DNA of 64,000 bases from Nitrospiraceae bacterium. GTDB taxonomy: Bacteria; Nitrospirota; Nitrospiria; Nitrospirales; Nitrospiraceae. The translations under genes were made by a program, and so were the position numbers. This document shows, piece by piece, positions 18,701-26,349 of the stretch. Below the pieces are notes generated by a model. It had not been told where the DNA came from, did not search any database, and saw only the letters and a program-made list of their open reading frames with translations. The DNA is taken from assembly GCA_019637075.1 (NCBI GenBank), contig JAHBWI010000002.1:186001-250000 (forward strand), read 5' to 3'. Within the stretch, counting starts at the first letter, position 1; each line of letters opens with the position of its first letter.

Positions 18701-18902
18701 AGACCTGGGGCACGGTGTCTTCACCTACTATTTGCTCGAAGGCTTACGCGGTCAGGCGGACACGGACCGCGACGGCATGATCACCGTCGACGAAGCTTAC
18801 GGCTACGTGTCGAAGAAGGTGCCGGAAGTGACCGGTCAGAATCAGCACCCGGTCAAGAAGGGCGAAGTGGAAGGACAGTTGATTCTCGGACAGGTGCGAT
18901 AA
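15792..18902 (+). CDS. WD40 propeller - CARDB-like - SH3-like - caspase multidomain secreted protein
   Basis: About 1036 residues. Signal peptide, then seven WD40 repeats, enough for one complete propeller (each of the form GH...V.A.AFSPDG..LASGS.D...R.WD). Next are immunoglobulin-like CARDB-type repeats, a bacterial SH3-like segment (VAVSEPSAKIHSGAGPDTSVI....GDWWRVQ) and a further Ig-like segment. The C-terminal caspase domain starts at KVWAVVIGISKY, with catalytic His in IYYAGHGAPEA and Cys in ISDSCYSGATA. An acidic DTDRDGMITVDEAYGYV stretch resembles an EF-hand. The frame opens at 15693, but ATG 15792 (or 15807) starts the signal peptide. The propeller probably binds a protein partner or substrate. 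Confidence 0.93.
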   Translation: MKVRPMRTALVLASVAWVLLAWASGPAWSDQTETAPRVLNGHASEILAVAFSPNGRLLATAGTDQTIRLWDPETGRDLKVLRGHMGAVYALTFSPDGKFLASGSADTSVRIWDLGSGQEVRAVTSTFGAVRALAFSGDGKMLASGGNDGSLRFWDAASGKELKSIRGQFGVVYGIVFSPNGKLVATGSSDMQIHLWDLATGLQRSALTGHTGAVHALAFAPGSHLLGSASADGTIRLWDIDAGQERVMLTGHAGDIFGIAFSTDGRSLVSGGADGTVRLWDATTGRERHRLAGHKGPVRAVAISPNGTVVASGGRDKTARLQPSVPATITADLADKIKQRGNEIGAAPSPPPLPEAELSIRPMELVAGQPVTLTLSVTNKGKGPLYQFQARTKSDDPALNGLLFYFGKIDPGQTLDDAVTLPLPADRPDGSIPVALEFDEYNGFIPNPLQAALSLKGQPRPRFAYTHQLLDDGSGQSVGNGDGRIQKGEAIDLLLTVKNVGPVVAQQTTIELSLPGSRDARLSQTTLELGPLSPDETKTARVNLIVARDIKAEELSLRLYIRERGLNVTLDEQLKLAVDHRPSPQIVATNKLVAVSEPSAKIHSGAGPDTSVIASAAKDQGLAVTGELGDWWRVQISPKETGWIAKHDAREPAESAKGDMPIPSIAGAPVVKLFQNAPPVIALASPSDGADVTVDRILLAGAAASERGIARVEIRVNGQLLTQREARGIAVKPDVPTAQPNLEFSERLTLKEGKNEIVVSAIDRDNLSAQKVITVMRQVDRAKVWAVVIGISKYKTVHPLRYADVDAQAFYDYLMRNVGVPPENATLLLNEQATLMNLKRTLGTDLKRKAAEKDTVIIYYAGHGAPEADASASDDDGLEKYIVPYDADPKDLYSTGLPMREVETIFNRLAPERVIFISDSCYSGATAGRTFATASRRAVVSESFLSRLSKGKGRIVLSASKASEVSEEREDLGHGVFTYYLLEGLRGQADTDRDGMITVDEAYGYVSKKVPEVTGQNQHPVKKGEVEGQLILGQVR

Positions 18903-18971
18903 CGGGCCTCGTCATTCATAGTGAGACCCCCTTTATTCCGTCATGCTCATTGGACAGTAAGGAGGCTGCGT

Positions 18972-19967
18972 ATGTCATCATCATGGTCCCGTATCGGCGT
19001 CGTCGCCATCGGCTTCATCGGCCTGGCCGGCTGCACCGAGGTCGAAACCGTCAAGGCGCCGATCGAAGTCCCGTCAAGAATCTATACCGCCAACGAAAGC
19101 TCGAACGATGTCTCGGTGATTGATGCGACCAGCTACACGCCGGTGGGCAGCATCGAGTCGAAGAATCAATCCACCCATGACATCGCGATCTCACGTGATG
19201 GCCGCCGCGTGTACGCCACCAACCTCGCCAGCGGCCGCCTCTCAGTCATGGACGCGGGCACAATGGAGACGATCGCTTCCATCTATACAGGACAACGCTG
19301 CCACGTGGTCGCCCTCACCAACGACAATAAACAGGCCTGGGTTGCCAACATCGGGGACAACAACATCTCGATCGTGGATACGGAGACGTTCCGTATCGTC
19401 GGCACGATTCCGACCGGCAAGGGCCCGACCGGCCTCACTTTTTCGCACGACGGCAAGTTCGCCTACGTCAGCACACAGGGAGACAAAACCGTCGACATCA
19501 TCGACACCTCGACGCACCAGATCGTCAAATCGCTTTCCGTCGGGGCAAATCCCCACTTCCTGGTCGTCGGTCCGAAGGGCTACATTTGGGGCACGAACAC
19601 CGGAGGCACCGACATCTACGTGATCGATCCCGCGACGCAAGATATCGCCGGGACCTTGGAGGTCGGCGCAAAGCCGCAGCAGATCGCCTTCGGCTTCAAG
19701 GGCATGCAGGGTCCGAACGTCTACGTGACCGTCGGCGGAACGAACAAGGTCGCGGTCGTCCCGGCAGATCCCAAGAACCTCAAGGTGCTTGAAGAAATCT
19801 CCGTGGGTGACGGCCCCAACGGCATTTGGGCAAACCCCGAGGGCACGCGCATTTTTGTCGGACATGACAAGGGCAACGAGGTGCGAGTGATCGACACGGG
19901 CACCGGCCAGAACATCGCCACCGTGCCGGTCGGTCGCAAGCCGATTCGAGTGGTCGTGTCGAGGTAG
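18972..19967 (+). CDS. YVTN-type beta-propeller lipoprotein
   Basis: 331 residues with lipobox GLAGC. About seven repeats of the YVTN/NHL type follow (IYTANESSNDVSVIDATSYTPVGSI; VYATNLASGRLSVMDAGTMETIASI; AWVANIGDNNISIVDTETFRIVGTI; FAYVSTQGDKTVDIIDTSTHQIVKSL). Such propellers are surface or periplasmic scaffolds, often beside cytochromes or cell-surface complexes. No catalytic site is visible. ATG 18972 has GGAGG six bases upstream; the open frame further upstream lacks a signal. It follows the WD40-caspase gene by 69 bases on the same strand. Confidence 0.88.
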   Translation: MSSSWSRIGVVAIGFIGLAGCTEVETVKAPIEVPSRIYTANESSNDVSVIDATSYTPVGSIESKNQSTHDIAISRDGRRVYATNLASGRLSVMDAGTMETIASIYTGQRCHVVALTNDNKQAWVANIGDNNISIVDTETFRIVGTIPTGKGPTGLTFSHDGKFAYVSTQGDKTVDIIDTSTHQIVKSLSVGANPHFLVVGPKGYIWGTNTGGTDIYVIDPATQDIAGTLEVGAKPQQIAFGFKGMQGPNVYVTVGGTNKVAVVPADPKNLKVLEEISVGDGPNGIWANPEGTRIFVGHDKGNEVRVIDTGTGQNIATVPVGRKPIRVVVSR

Positions 19968-20058
19968 ACGAAGATCCCAGGGCCGTTGGCATATCGCCAA
20001 GACGCGAAACAGTCTTGACCAAACGCGAGAACACAGAATTCTGAGTGCGGAGGATGAC

Positions 20059-20700
20059 ATGACGCAATCGTTCATTACGAGGACACTGACCATAGCAGCC
20101 ATCATCGGCGCGACAAGCCTGCCGGCATTTGCTGCGAATGCTCCGGTGGGATGGGCCGTCAACGCCATCGGCACCTTGACGATCATTCGCGCCGACGGCG
20201 TCCAAGAGCAGTTGCAGGGCCGGAAAACGATGCCGCTCTTCGAGGGCGACGTCCTCAAGACCGACGCCTCGAGCCAGGCCTATATTCAACTCAAACAAGG
20301 CGTGAACGTGGCACTGAACGAAGAAACCACGTTCAAGATCATCTCGCGTTGGCAGAAGGACAAGCCGACGACATGGATTCTCCGCCTGAGCCAAGGGGAG
20401 GTATGGGCAAAGACGGCGGGTGACGGGCCGAAGGCCTTCGAGGTCGAGACCCCGGTGGCCACGGCGGCGGTGAAGGAAACGGAGTTCAATCTCAAAGTCC
20501 AACCCGACGGCCAGAGCATCCTGACGGTCATCGAAGGCGTCGTTCAATTCGGCACCGCCTTCGGAACCTGCCCGATCCGAACCAACACGATCAGTTATGG
20601 CGTGCGGGGCAAGAAGTGCACGAAACCGGCGGAAAGCGACGGCAATGCGACCAAAGCCTGGACGAACCAGCTGATCCCGCCGTCGGCGACACCGCAATAG
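20059..20700 (+). CDS. FecR-domain secreted protein
   Basis: 213 residues. Signal peptide ending near PAFAAN, then a FecR-like domain with the usual pattern (VGWAVNAIGTLTIIRADGVQEQL.....LFEGDVLKTDASSQAYIQLKQGVNVALNEETTFKI; GEVWAKTAG....FEVETPVATAAVKETEFNLKV). Two Cys near the end (GTCPIR, GKKCTK) probably form a disulfide. GGAGG lies before the ATG. It has no FecI/FecA neighbours, so it is probably a structural or ligand-binding FecR homologue, not an iron anti-sigma factor. Confidence 0.88.
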   Translation: MTQSFITRTLTIAAIIGATSLPAFAANAPVGWAVNAIGTLTIIRADGVQEQLQGRKTMPLFEGDVLKTDASSQAYIQLKQGVNVALNEETTFKIISRWQKDKPTTWILRLSQGEVWAKTAGDGPKAFEVETPVATAAVKETEFNLKVQPDGQSILTVIEGVVQFGTAFGTCPIRTNTISYGVRGKKCTKPAESDGNATKAWTNQLIPPSATPQ

Positions 20701-20775
20701 CGCAATGAACCTTCGCCGACCGTCGGCAGACTCACCTGAGGCGGGTGAATAGGCCGACGGGAGGAGGGAGTCGGG

Positions 20776-22413
20776 ATGACGGCACATCAACGTCAGCGCG
20801 TGGCTGACCGGGGCACACGCGTCCTGCTGGCACTGCTTTCTGCGGCGCTGCTGGCCCTCTCTCTCCCCTCCCCGGATATCGGCTGGCTGGGCTGGTGCGC
20901 CCTCGTCCCGCTTCTCCTGGCAACGCAAGGACTCAGGCCCGGCCAGGCGGCCGTACACGGACTGCTGACCGGAATCGTCGCCGGCTTCGGCATCTATGGC
21001 TGGTTGTTCGAAGTCCCCAGTTTCGACCTGCGTCATGCCGTTCTGCTGGCCCTCTACGTCGGGGCCTATCCGGCGATCTGGGCCTTCGCCACCGCCTGGG
21101 CACTGCGGCGCAATTTCCCCCTGCTTCTCTCTGCGCCTGTTCTTTGGCTGGTATTCGACTACCTCCGCGGGCACGCGGGATTCCTCGCACTTCCCTGGGG
21201 CACCTTGGCCCAAACACAACATCGCAACCTCCCCCTGCTTCAGATCGCGAGCGTGATCGGCGAGCATGGCGTCACGTTTCTGGTCGCGTTGGGCAATGCC
21301 GCACTGGCGGCCTTTTGCCTGAAGCAGGAGCGACGCCCAGCCATGGTCGCTGCATTGGTTCTCGTCACTGTCCATGTGTGGGGCGCTGCCGAACTGTTCT
21401 CTCCCGCGTCCGGTCAATCCATCACGGTCGCGGCGATTCAACCGAATATTCACATCGGCGAACGTGCGACCGAAGCCGGGCGCACTGCCAACCTGGCACG
21501 ACTCGAACGATTGACCAGAGAGGTGGCATCGTCACATCCGAACCTCATCGTCTGGCCGGAAAGCGCAATCCCAGGCGACCTGTCCGATCCGGCGCTGCTC
21601 GATCGTCTCCGGCAATTGAGCCATGAAACCGGCGTGCCGCTGGTTCTCGGAGCTGCCGAGGTGGAAAAATTCGCCACAGGAGACAGCCTGCTCAGCATCG
21701 GACGGCGCGCGTTCAACAGCGCCCATCTGTTGCAGCCGGACGGCTCCGCCTCGCCACCCTATCGCAAGCGCATGCTGGTGCCGTTTGCCGAATATGTGCC
21801 GCATGCCGACGTCATCCCTTGGCCCGAGTGGCTCGCCCCGCGGGTGACCGAATTGACTGCCGGTGACAGTGGTCGGCTGTTTACGATCGCGCCGCAGATT
21901 TCCGTCGCCGCATTAATCTGTTGGGAAAATCTCTTCTCACACCTCGCCCGGGAATCCGTCAACGGCGGGGCACAGCTTCTGGTGCAACTGACGAACGACG
22001 TCTGGTTCGGCCCCACGGCTGCCCCCCGGCAACACAATCTCATGTCCGTCATGCGAGCCGTAGAAAATCGTGTGCCGGTCGTGATCGCGTCGAACGCGGG
22101 CCCCTCACAACTCATCGATGGGTATGGCCGGGTGGTCGCCGCCACATCGAACGTCTTTCAGGAATCGGCCATCACAGGTGCCGTGGCCCTCGGGGGAGGA
22201 GGCACCGTCTACTCCAAGACCGGGGATTGGTTCGTTCTGCTCATGCCCGCCGGTGCATTCTGCACGTATGTCCTCCTGAAGCGGGTACACCCGAGTCGAT
22301 ATGCGAACCGGAACTCGTTCCCTTGGATCAGGGGCGCCCCCGCATCCCTTGTGATCGCTTCCATGCTTGGACGAAGCAGGCGCGTCCTGGGACGGACGAC
22401 TCCGGAGGGGTAA
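20776..22413 (+). CDS. lnt: Apolipoprotein N-acyltransferase
   Basis: 545 residues. It N-acylates the lipid-modified Cys of lipoproteins at the inner membrane. An N-terminal multi-helix membrane domain is followed by a nitrilase-type domain. The catalytic triad is visible: Glu in IVWPESAIPGD, Lys in YRKRMLVPFAEYVP and Cys in ALICWENLF. A C-terminal transmembrane segment closes the protein. Good ribosome site (GGGAGGAGGG). It precedes the secreted-protein island, and several window products are lipoproteins, so it could be cotranscribed with clients. Length is normal for the family. Confidence 0.96.
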   Translation: MTAHQRQRVADRGTRVLLALLSAALLALSLPSPDIGWLGWCALVPLLLATQGLRPGQAAVHGLLTGIVAGFGIYGWLFEVPSFDLRHAVLLALYVGAYPAIWAFATAWALRRNFPLLLSAPVLWLVFDYLRGHAGFLALPWGTLAQTQHRNLPLLQIASVIGEHGVTFLVALGNAALAAFCLKQERRPAMVAALVLVTVHVWGAAELFSPASGQSITVAAIQPNIHIGERATEAGRTANLARLERLTREVASSHPNLIVWPESAIPGDLSDPALLDRLRQLSHETGVPLVLGAAEVEKFATGDSLLSIGRRAFNSAHLLQPDGSASPPYRKRMLVPFAEYVPHADVIPWPEWLAPRVTELTAGDSGRLFTIAPQISVAALICWENLFSHLARESVNGGAQLLVQLTNDVWFGPTAAPRQHNLMSVMRAVENRVPVVIASNAGPSQLIDGYGRVVAATSNVFQESAITGAVALGGGGTVYSKTGDWFVLLMPAGAFCTYVLLKRVHPSRYANRNSFPWIRGAPASLVIASMLGRSRRVLGRTTPEG

Positions 22414-22474
22414 CCATACGAGACTAGGCTCCATCACTCAATCACGAGAAGGAAGGATCTTCACCCAGAGATAC

Positions 22475-23467
22475 ATGTGGGGCGCGTTGTTGTTCGTGCT
22501 GTCCGCCATTGCCGGGGATGCCGGCGCTGCTGGCGTCGTTGTGAGGATCTATCCGATGACGACGGTCAGCTGCCATCTGGATTCCATTCAAGCGAAGTTC
22601 ACAGCGGCGAAGTCCACCTATCGCATGACCGGACGGTGCGATCAGCAGCTCAAGTATGAGGACCATGTGGAAGTGATCCCCATTCCTTGGACTTCAGAAG
22701 GAAGCTATGCCCCTGGGCAAGGCAAGGTGGCAGAAGCGATCCAACTAAACGGGAACCCGCCGCTTCGGGGAAAAATCGAAACCAGGCTTGGTTGCGTGGA
22801 AGATCCCTGGCTGGTGACGGGCAAAGCCGCCTGCACCCAGCCGGTCTTCTCTTCCACCGGAGATGTGCAAAGTCTCGATTACATCGTCTCCTACCTGCGG
22901 AACGGCTTCGAACAGACGTTGAAACCCAACACCACCGGGTTCTCTTATGATCGGGCGGCTCTGGTGGCCCAACGACCAAGAGATCTCCAGGCGGAACAAC
23001 TGGCCCTTGCCGAGGCGGCAGAGACCGCGCGACAAAAACAGAACCAGCGACTGCAACAGGGTATTCAGCCGGGTCCCGCAGTGATCGCTCCCGTCGTGTT
23101 GTCACCGGCGGCAGGAGCGCTCTACCTGCAAAACAACGCCGTTCCCATCAAACTGCTTCCTCCCAAGGGTATGACGGCAACCGGTTTCATCGTGAGGCTC
23201 GAACGGAGAGACGGCCTGGGAAATTGGGGGCTCGTCACAAATCTGCCCATCACCGCAGCCGAAGCCGGTTCGCCAACGGGCTACCTGGGATGGGGCACGC
23301 CAGGAAACGGCAGGGACCCTTCTCGCATGGTGTCTCTGCCTGGCACGTACCGCATCAGTGCCCAGGTGTCTTTACCCCGTCCAACCGGATGGAGTGTACC
23401 CACTGAATTTGTCGTGACCGCGACGAACAAAGCGATTCAGCGGGCGCCGAAGGCGTTCGGACCATGA
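22475..23467 (+). CDS. Secreted protein, C-DPW-C family member 1
   Basis: About 330 residues, function unknown. Short signal peptide (MWGALLFVLSAIAGDAGAA). The N-terminal domain shares a pattern with the products of 23565, 24878 and 27147: Cys, then Y.MTGRC, a Trp-containing strand (PWTSEGSYAPG.G..AEAI), then LGCVEDPWLVTGKAAC. The C-terminal half looks immunoglobulin- or fibronectin-like (PVVLSPAAGALY....TYRISAQVSLPRPTGWSVPTEFVV). The open frame starts at 22367 inside lnt; the ATG at 22475 is preferred for the signal peptide, although GGAAGGA is rather distant. Ends ..AIQRAPKAFGP. Confidence 0.7.
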   Translation: MWGALLFVLSAIAGDAGAAGVVVRIYPMTTVSCHLDSIQAKFTAAKSTYRMTGRCDQQLKYEDHVEVIPIPWTSEGSYAPGQGKVAEAIQLNGNPPLRGKIETRLGCVEDPWLVTGKAACTQPVFSSTGDVQSLDYIVSYLRNGFEQTLKPNTTGFSYDRAALVAQRPRDLQAEQLALAEAAETARQKQNQRLQQGIQPGPAVIAPVVLSPAAGALYLQNNAVPIKLLPPKGMTATGFIVRLERRDGLGNWGLVTNLPITAAEAGSPTGYLGWGTPGNGRDPSRMVSLPGTYRISAQVSLPRPTGWSVPTEFVVTATNKAIQRAPKAFGP

Positions 23468-23564
23468 GCGAGAGAATGCGAAGAAAGCATGCAGATCATC
23501 CCTGAATGAGAACGTGTTCGTCACGTGAAGCCAAATAGGTCGCGCACGAACTGAGGACGAGTGC

Positions 23565-24755
23565 ATGAACGTCGACGCACAGGCCTTCGGTCACTCTGAA
23601 ACCTTTGGCCGTTCAGGGCCGAGAATATGGGCCTATTCATCCTCACTTGCCCTGCTCGCGGCAACGACCCTGTTGCTCGCCTACCCTGCACCGGCCGATG
23701 AACCGGCCGTGGTCAGTCAACTCTCCATGGCCTGCGCGGTGGGCCAAGTGACCAGCTCGCATAAATCAGCAAGCTCCGACTACACCGTCACTGGAGCCTG
23801 CAACCTATTTGAAACCTCAAGAGGCAAAACCAGCCCCTACAACGCGTATGTCGTCGATTGGAGCGCGACCGGGAGCCACCAACCCAATACGAAAGCGACT
23901 TTTGAAACGATGACGCTCACGCTCGTTGAACTGGGGAAGGTCACCGGTATAGCGACGATTCACTCCACGATGCAATGCGGGTCCGACCCTTGGCGCATCG
24001 CACCCACCGGCCGCTGTCGCGCCATGACAAGACAGACGGCGCCTCCATCGTTAGCCGGCTACCTCTCCATGGCCTACCAACAATTGCTGCAGGACGCACC
24101 GAATCTGCCCCTGTCGTTCAAGCTCAATCCTGCCCAGCGGGCGGCGCTCGAGAAGCAGTACCAAATGAGTTTCGCAACACGTCAGAAGCCGGGATCGGTC
24201 GGCCCTCTCATGGACAAGCCGATGGGATCGCCGCTTTCACCTGCGAACCAAGCGGCTATCGGCGCCGCCACGAAAGTCGTTCCCGACTGGCCGGCGCTCA
24301 CGGAGCCCAAACCGGGCGCCCGCGTGGTGCAAGGCCAATTCATGGTCAAGGCCACGCCCCCGGCAGTAGGCGGAGGCTTTGCCGCAGAGGTGGAGTTTAC
24401 CTGGTTGGATGCGTCTGCCCTCAACCCATATGTGAACACATGGCCGCTGTCGATGGACCAGCTCACCAAAGGCATCATCGTACCGGGCGGAGTCACTCGC
24501 GGGCAGGCGGGCCGCTGGCAAGTGCGCGCGCGGGTCAGTAATCCGAACAAGGGCTCCTGGAGCATCCCGGTCCCGTTCGAACTCTTCTTGACCCAACCGA
24601 CGCAGTCGCTCCAGACGCCGCAGCCACTGCGGCAATCACCCCAACAAGGACTGAGCGATACGACGCTGATCCGTCCGCGTGGGATCGACGAACAAGGCGC
24701 GGCTCAACGACACGAGCCCGTCGCTCGGCCAGACGAACCCGGCGCGCTACGATGA
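23565..24755 (+). CDS. Secreted protein, C-DPW-C family member 2
   Basis: 396 residues, function unknown. A hydrophobic signal (SSLALLAATTLLLAYPAPA) starts at about residue 28. The N-terminal domain repeats the shared pattern: MACAVG, YTVTGAC, WSATGSHQP, then MQCGSDPWRIAPTGRC. The C-terminal half is an Ig-like domain (PDWPALTEPKPGARVVQGQFMVKATP......WQVRARVSNPNKGSWSIPVPFELF). Near the end is RPRGIDEQ, one instance of the short R-G-[IV] motif that recurs across the island. GAGGACG precedes the start. Confidence 0.72.
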   Translation: MNVDAQAFGHSETFGRSGPRIWAYSSSLALLAATTLLLAYPAPADEPAVVSQLSMACAVGQVTSSHKSASSDYTVTGACNLFETSRGKTSPYNAYVVDWSATGSHQPNTKATFETMTLTLVELGKVTGIATIHSTMQCGSDPWRIAPTGRCRAMTRQTAPPSLAGYLSMAYQQLLQDAPNLPLSFKLNPAQRAALEKQYQMSFATRQKPGSVGPLMDKPMGSPLSPANQAAIGAATKVVPDWPALTEPKPGARVVQGQFMVKATPPAVGGGFAAEVEFTWLDASALNPYVNTWPLSMDQLTKGIIVPGGVTRGQAGRWQVRARVSNPNKGSWSIPVPFELFLTQPTQSLQTPQPLRQSPQQGLSDTTLIRPRGIDEQGAAQRHEPVARPDEPGALR

Positions 24756-24877
24756 TCGCGAACGCGCTCCGCCTGCTCGCATGAAAGGGAGACGGCCTTG
24801 ATTGATTGTAAGGGCCCAACAGCCAGCTGCAGCGAGCTCCGAAACCGTTTCAACCGTACGGACGCAGGAGGCACAAT

Positions 24878-25579
24878 ATGATCTCGTCGTTGTTAGTCGG
24901 CATCGGGCTTTTTCTGTGGAGCCCGCTGCTGTTGCCTTCAGCAGCGCAGGCGAAGGGTGAACTTATCTCATTCAACGATCCCAATTGTTATGGCAGCGAA
25001 CCGAAGAACGCCACCTTCGTCGCGACACGCTATACCTACGTCTTTACCGGTTCCTGCGACCTGGCGCAGACCAGACTGGCAATTAGAGTATCGGTGCCCT
25101 GGACCGGAGTCGGGACCTTCGACCCCGCGACCGGCCAAGCCGCCGAGGACATTATCGTCCCCGCCCCGAAGATCAGTGAACCCTCCCGCCCCTATGGTCG
25201 TTTCAAAGCGACCATGCACTGCAGCGTCGATCCCTGGCTGAATCCAACCGTCCAGTGCGACCAAATCGTACCGACAGTCGATGCGCCGTTGGATCGCACC
25301 GCACCCAACGCGCAAGGCTACAGGCCCGAGCCCCTGGCACCCAATATCGTCGACACCATACGGGCCAGGCGTCGCCCCTTCACATCGTTCATGAATCAAG
25401 ATGCGGTCAATAGCCTGAATCGGCGATACGGCGCCTACCAGGCGCAGAGCAAACCCAATCCAGCGATCCGTCAATTCAAAAAGAATCCTGGGATTCTGGG
25501 ACGAGGGATCGAGGGCCACGATCAACCCTCATCACCATCGAACGATCAGACTCCTGCTCAAAGCAGCACGAAGCCATGA
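24878..25579 (+). CDS. Secreted protein, C-DPW-C family member 3 (short form)
   Basis: 233 residues. Signal peptide to AQAKG. It has the shared N-terminal domain (NCYGS, YVFTGSC, PWTGVGTFDP.TGQAAEDI, MHCSVDPWLNPTVQC). It lacks the C-terminal Ig-like domain of members 1, 2 and 4. The C-terminus is Pro/Ser-rich and includes LGRGIEGHD, an instance of the island motif. Good AGGAGG site. The reading frame continues in frame past the TGA into a protein-like stretch (see 25580-25768), so the gene may have been shortened by a nonsense change or may abut a remnant. Confidence 0.72.
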   Translation: MISSLLVGIGLFLWSPLLLPSAAQAKGELISFNDPNCYGSEPKNATFVATRYTYVFTGSCDLAQTRLAIRVSVPWTGVGTFDPATGQAAEDIIVPAPKISEPSRPYGRFKATMHCSVDPWLNPTVQCDQIVPTVDAPLDRTAPNAQGYRPEPLAPNIVDTIRARRRPFTSFMNQDAVNSLNRRYGAYQAQSKPNPAIRQFKKNPGILGRGIEGHDQPSSPSNDQTPAQSSTKP

Positions 25580-25768
25580 ACACGCATCGCGGAGGCGCAG
25601 CGCTTGCCGCTGCCGATACTTCCGATCCCCGTTGGCATGCACGGGCTCAATTACACGAATCTGTACGTCAAGAAGGGCGGCACGACGATCAAATTGTCGA
25701 TGCAGGAAACCATCGGCGATGTAGAGAAGCTGAAACCGCTCGCGCAAAAGGCACTGCGCCGGTTCTGA
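25580..25768 (+). pseudogene. Protein-like remnant in frame after member 3 stop
   Basis: Reading straight on from the stop at 25577-25579 gives 62 more codons ending at a TGA at 25766. The peptide looks coding (PIPVGMHGLNYTNLYVKK, then GGTTIKLSMQETIGDVEKL, then KPLAQKALRRF). It resembles the C-terminal end of small exported proteins, but no N-terminal part is present. A TTG at 25604 preceded by GGAGG could start a 54-residue product without a signal peptide. Remnant or readthrough extension is more likely than an independent gene. The following 218 bases to 25986 hold nothing I recognise. Confidence 0.35.
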
Positions 25769-25986
25769 TATGAAATACCCGTATTGTCCCATAGCGTAGT
25801 TGACCCAGAGCCGTATGGCTGCGTATGCTCCAGTCCCGGCGGCCCGGTCCGCAAGCGCTTGTTCGGCGTGGCATGGCGAGGCCCAGCGTGATTCCCAGAC
25901 TTGCCAAATCTTCTGTCTCGACCCGCAATCCTTTTGTTCGAAGAAAATCTTCGAACCTTCCCTCCTCTCGCTGCGACGTACCGAAC

Positions 25987-26349
25987 ATGAAGTCACGTTC
26001 CACATCCATCGCCGTAGCGGGCTTTTTATGGACCGCCTCTGCTGTGCTCGCATTGCCGGCCGCGGCAATGACCGCCAGCCAACCGAATGCGGCCGTCACT
26101 CCCGCGTCAGCCGTTCCGGTTCAACCGGATTGTGATGGGCAGCCGATTCGCGTCGCGCCCCTGACAAGAATGTGGAATCGAATGATGGGGCAAACGGATT
26201 CGGACGGGGCGAAACTCTGCCTGACATCCCCGGAGGAAGCGTCGACTACGGAACGAGTGCCACCTGCATTTCCAGAATACCGATCACGATACACGACCGT
26301 CACCGAACCAGCGGTGAACATACGACCCGATGCAAAGGAGGCCCGATGA
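25987..26349 (+). CDS. Small secreted protein upstream of DsbA-like gene
   Basis: 120 residues. Signal peptide (TSIAVAGFLWTASAVLALPAAA), then a Pro/Thr/Val-rich chain with two Cys (QPDCDGQ, AKLCLTS). Its TGA overlaps the ATG of the DsbA-like gene (ATGA), which supports a real, coupled gene. The frame is open upstream to 25825, but ATG 25987 begins the signal peptide; the ribosome site is weak. Not similar to any family I recognise. Confidence 0.5.
   Translation: MKSRSTSIAVAGFLWTASAVLALPAAAMTASQPNAAVTPASAVPVQPDCDGQPIRVAPLTRMWNRMMGQTDSDGAKLCLTSPEEASTTERVPPAFPEYRSRYTTVTEPAVNIRPDAKEAR

Noticed and set aside
25576-25773. 65-codon plus-strand open frame starting at the stop of the 24878 gene
   Set aside because: Peptide looks random; the frame in register with the upstream gene gives the protein-like sequence instead.
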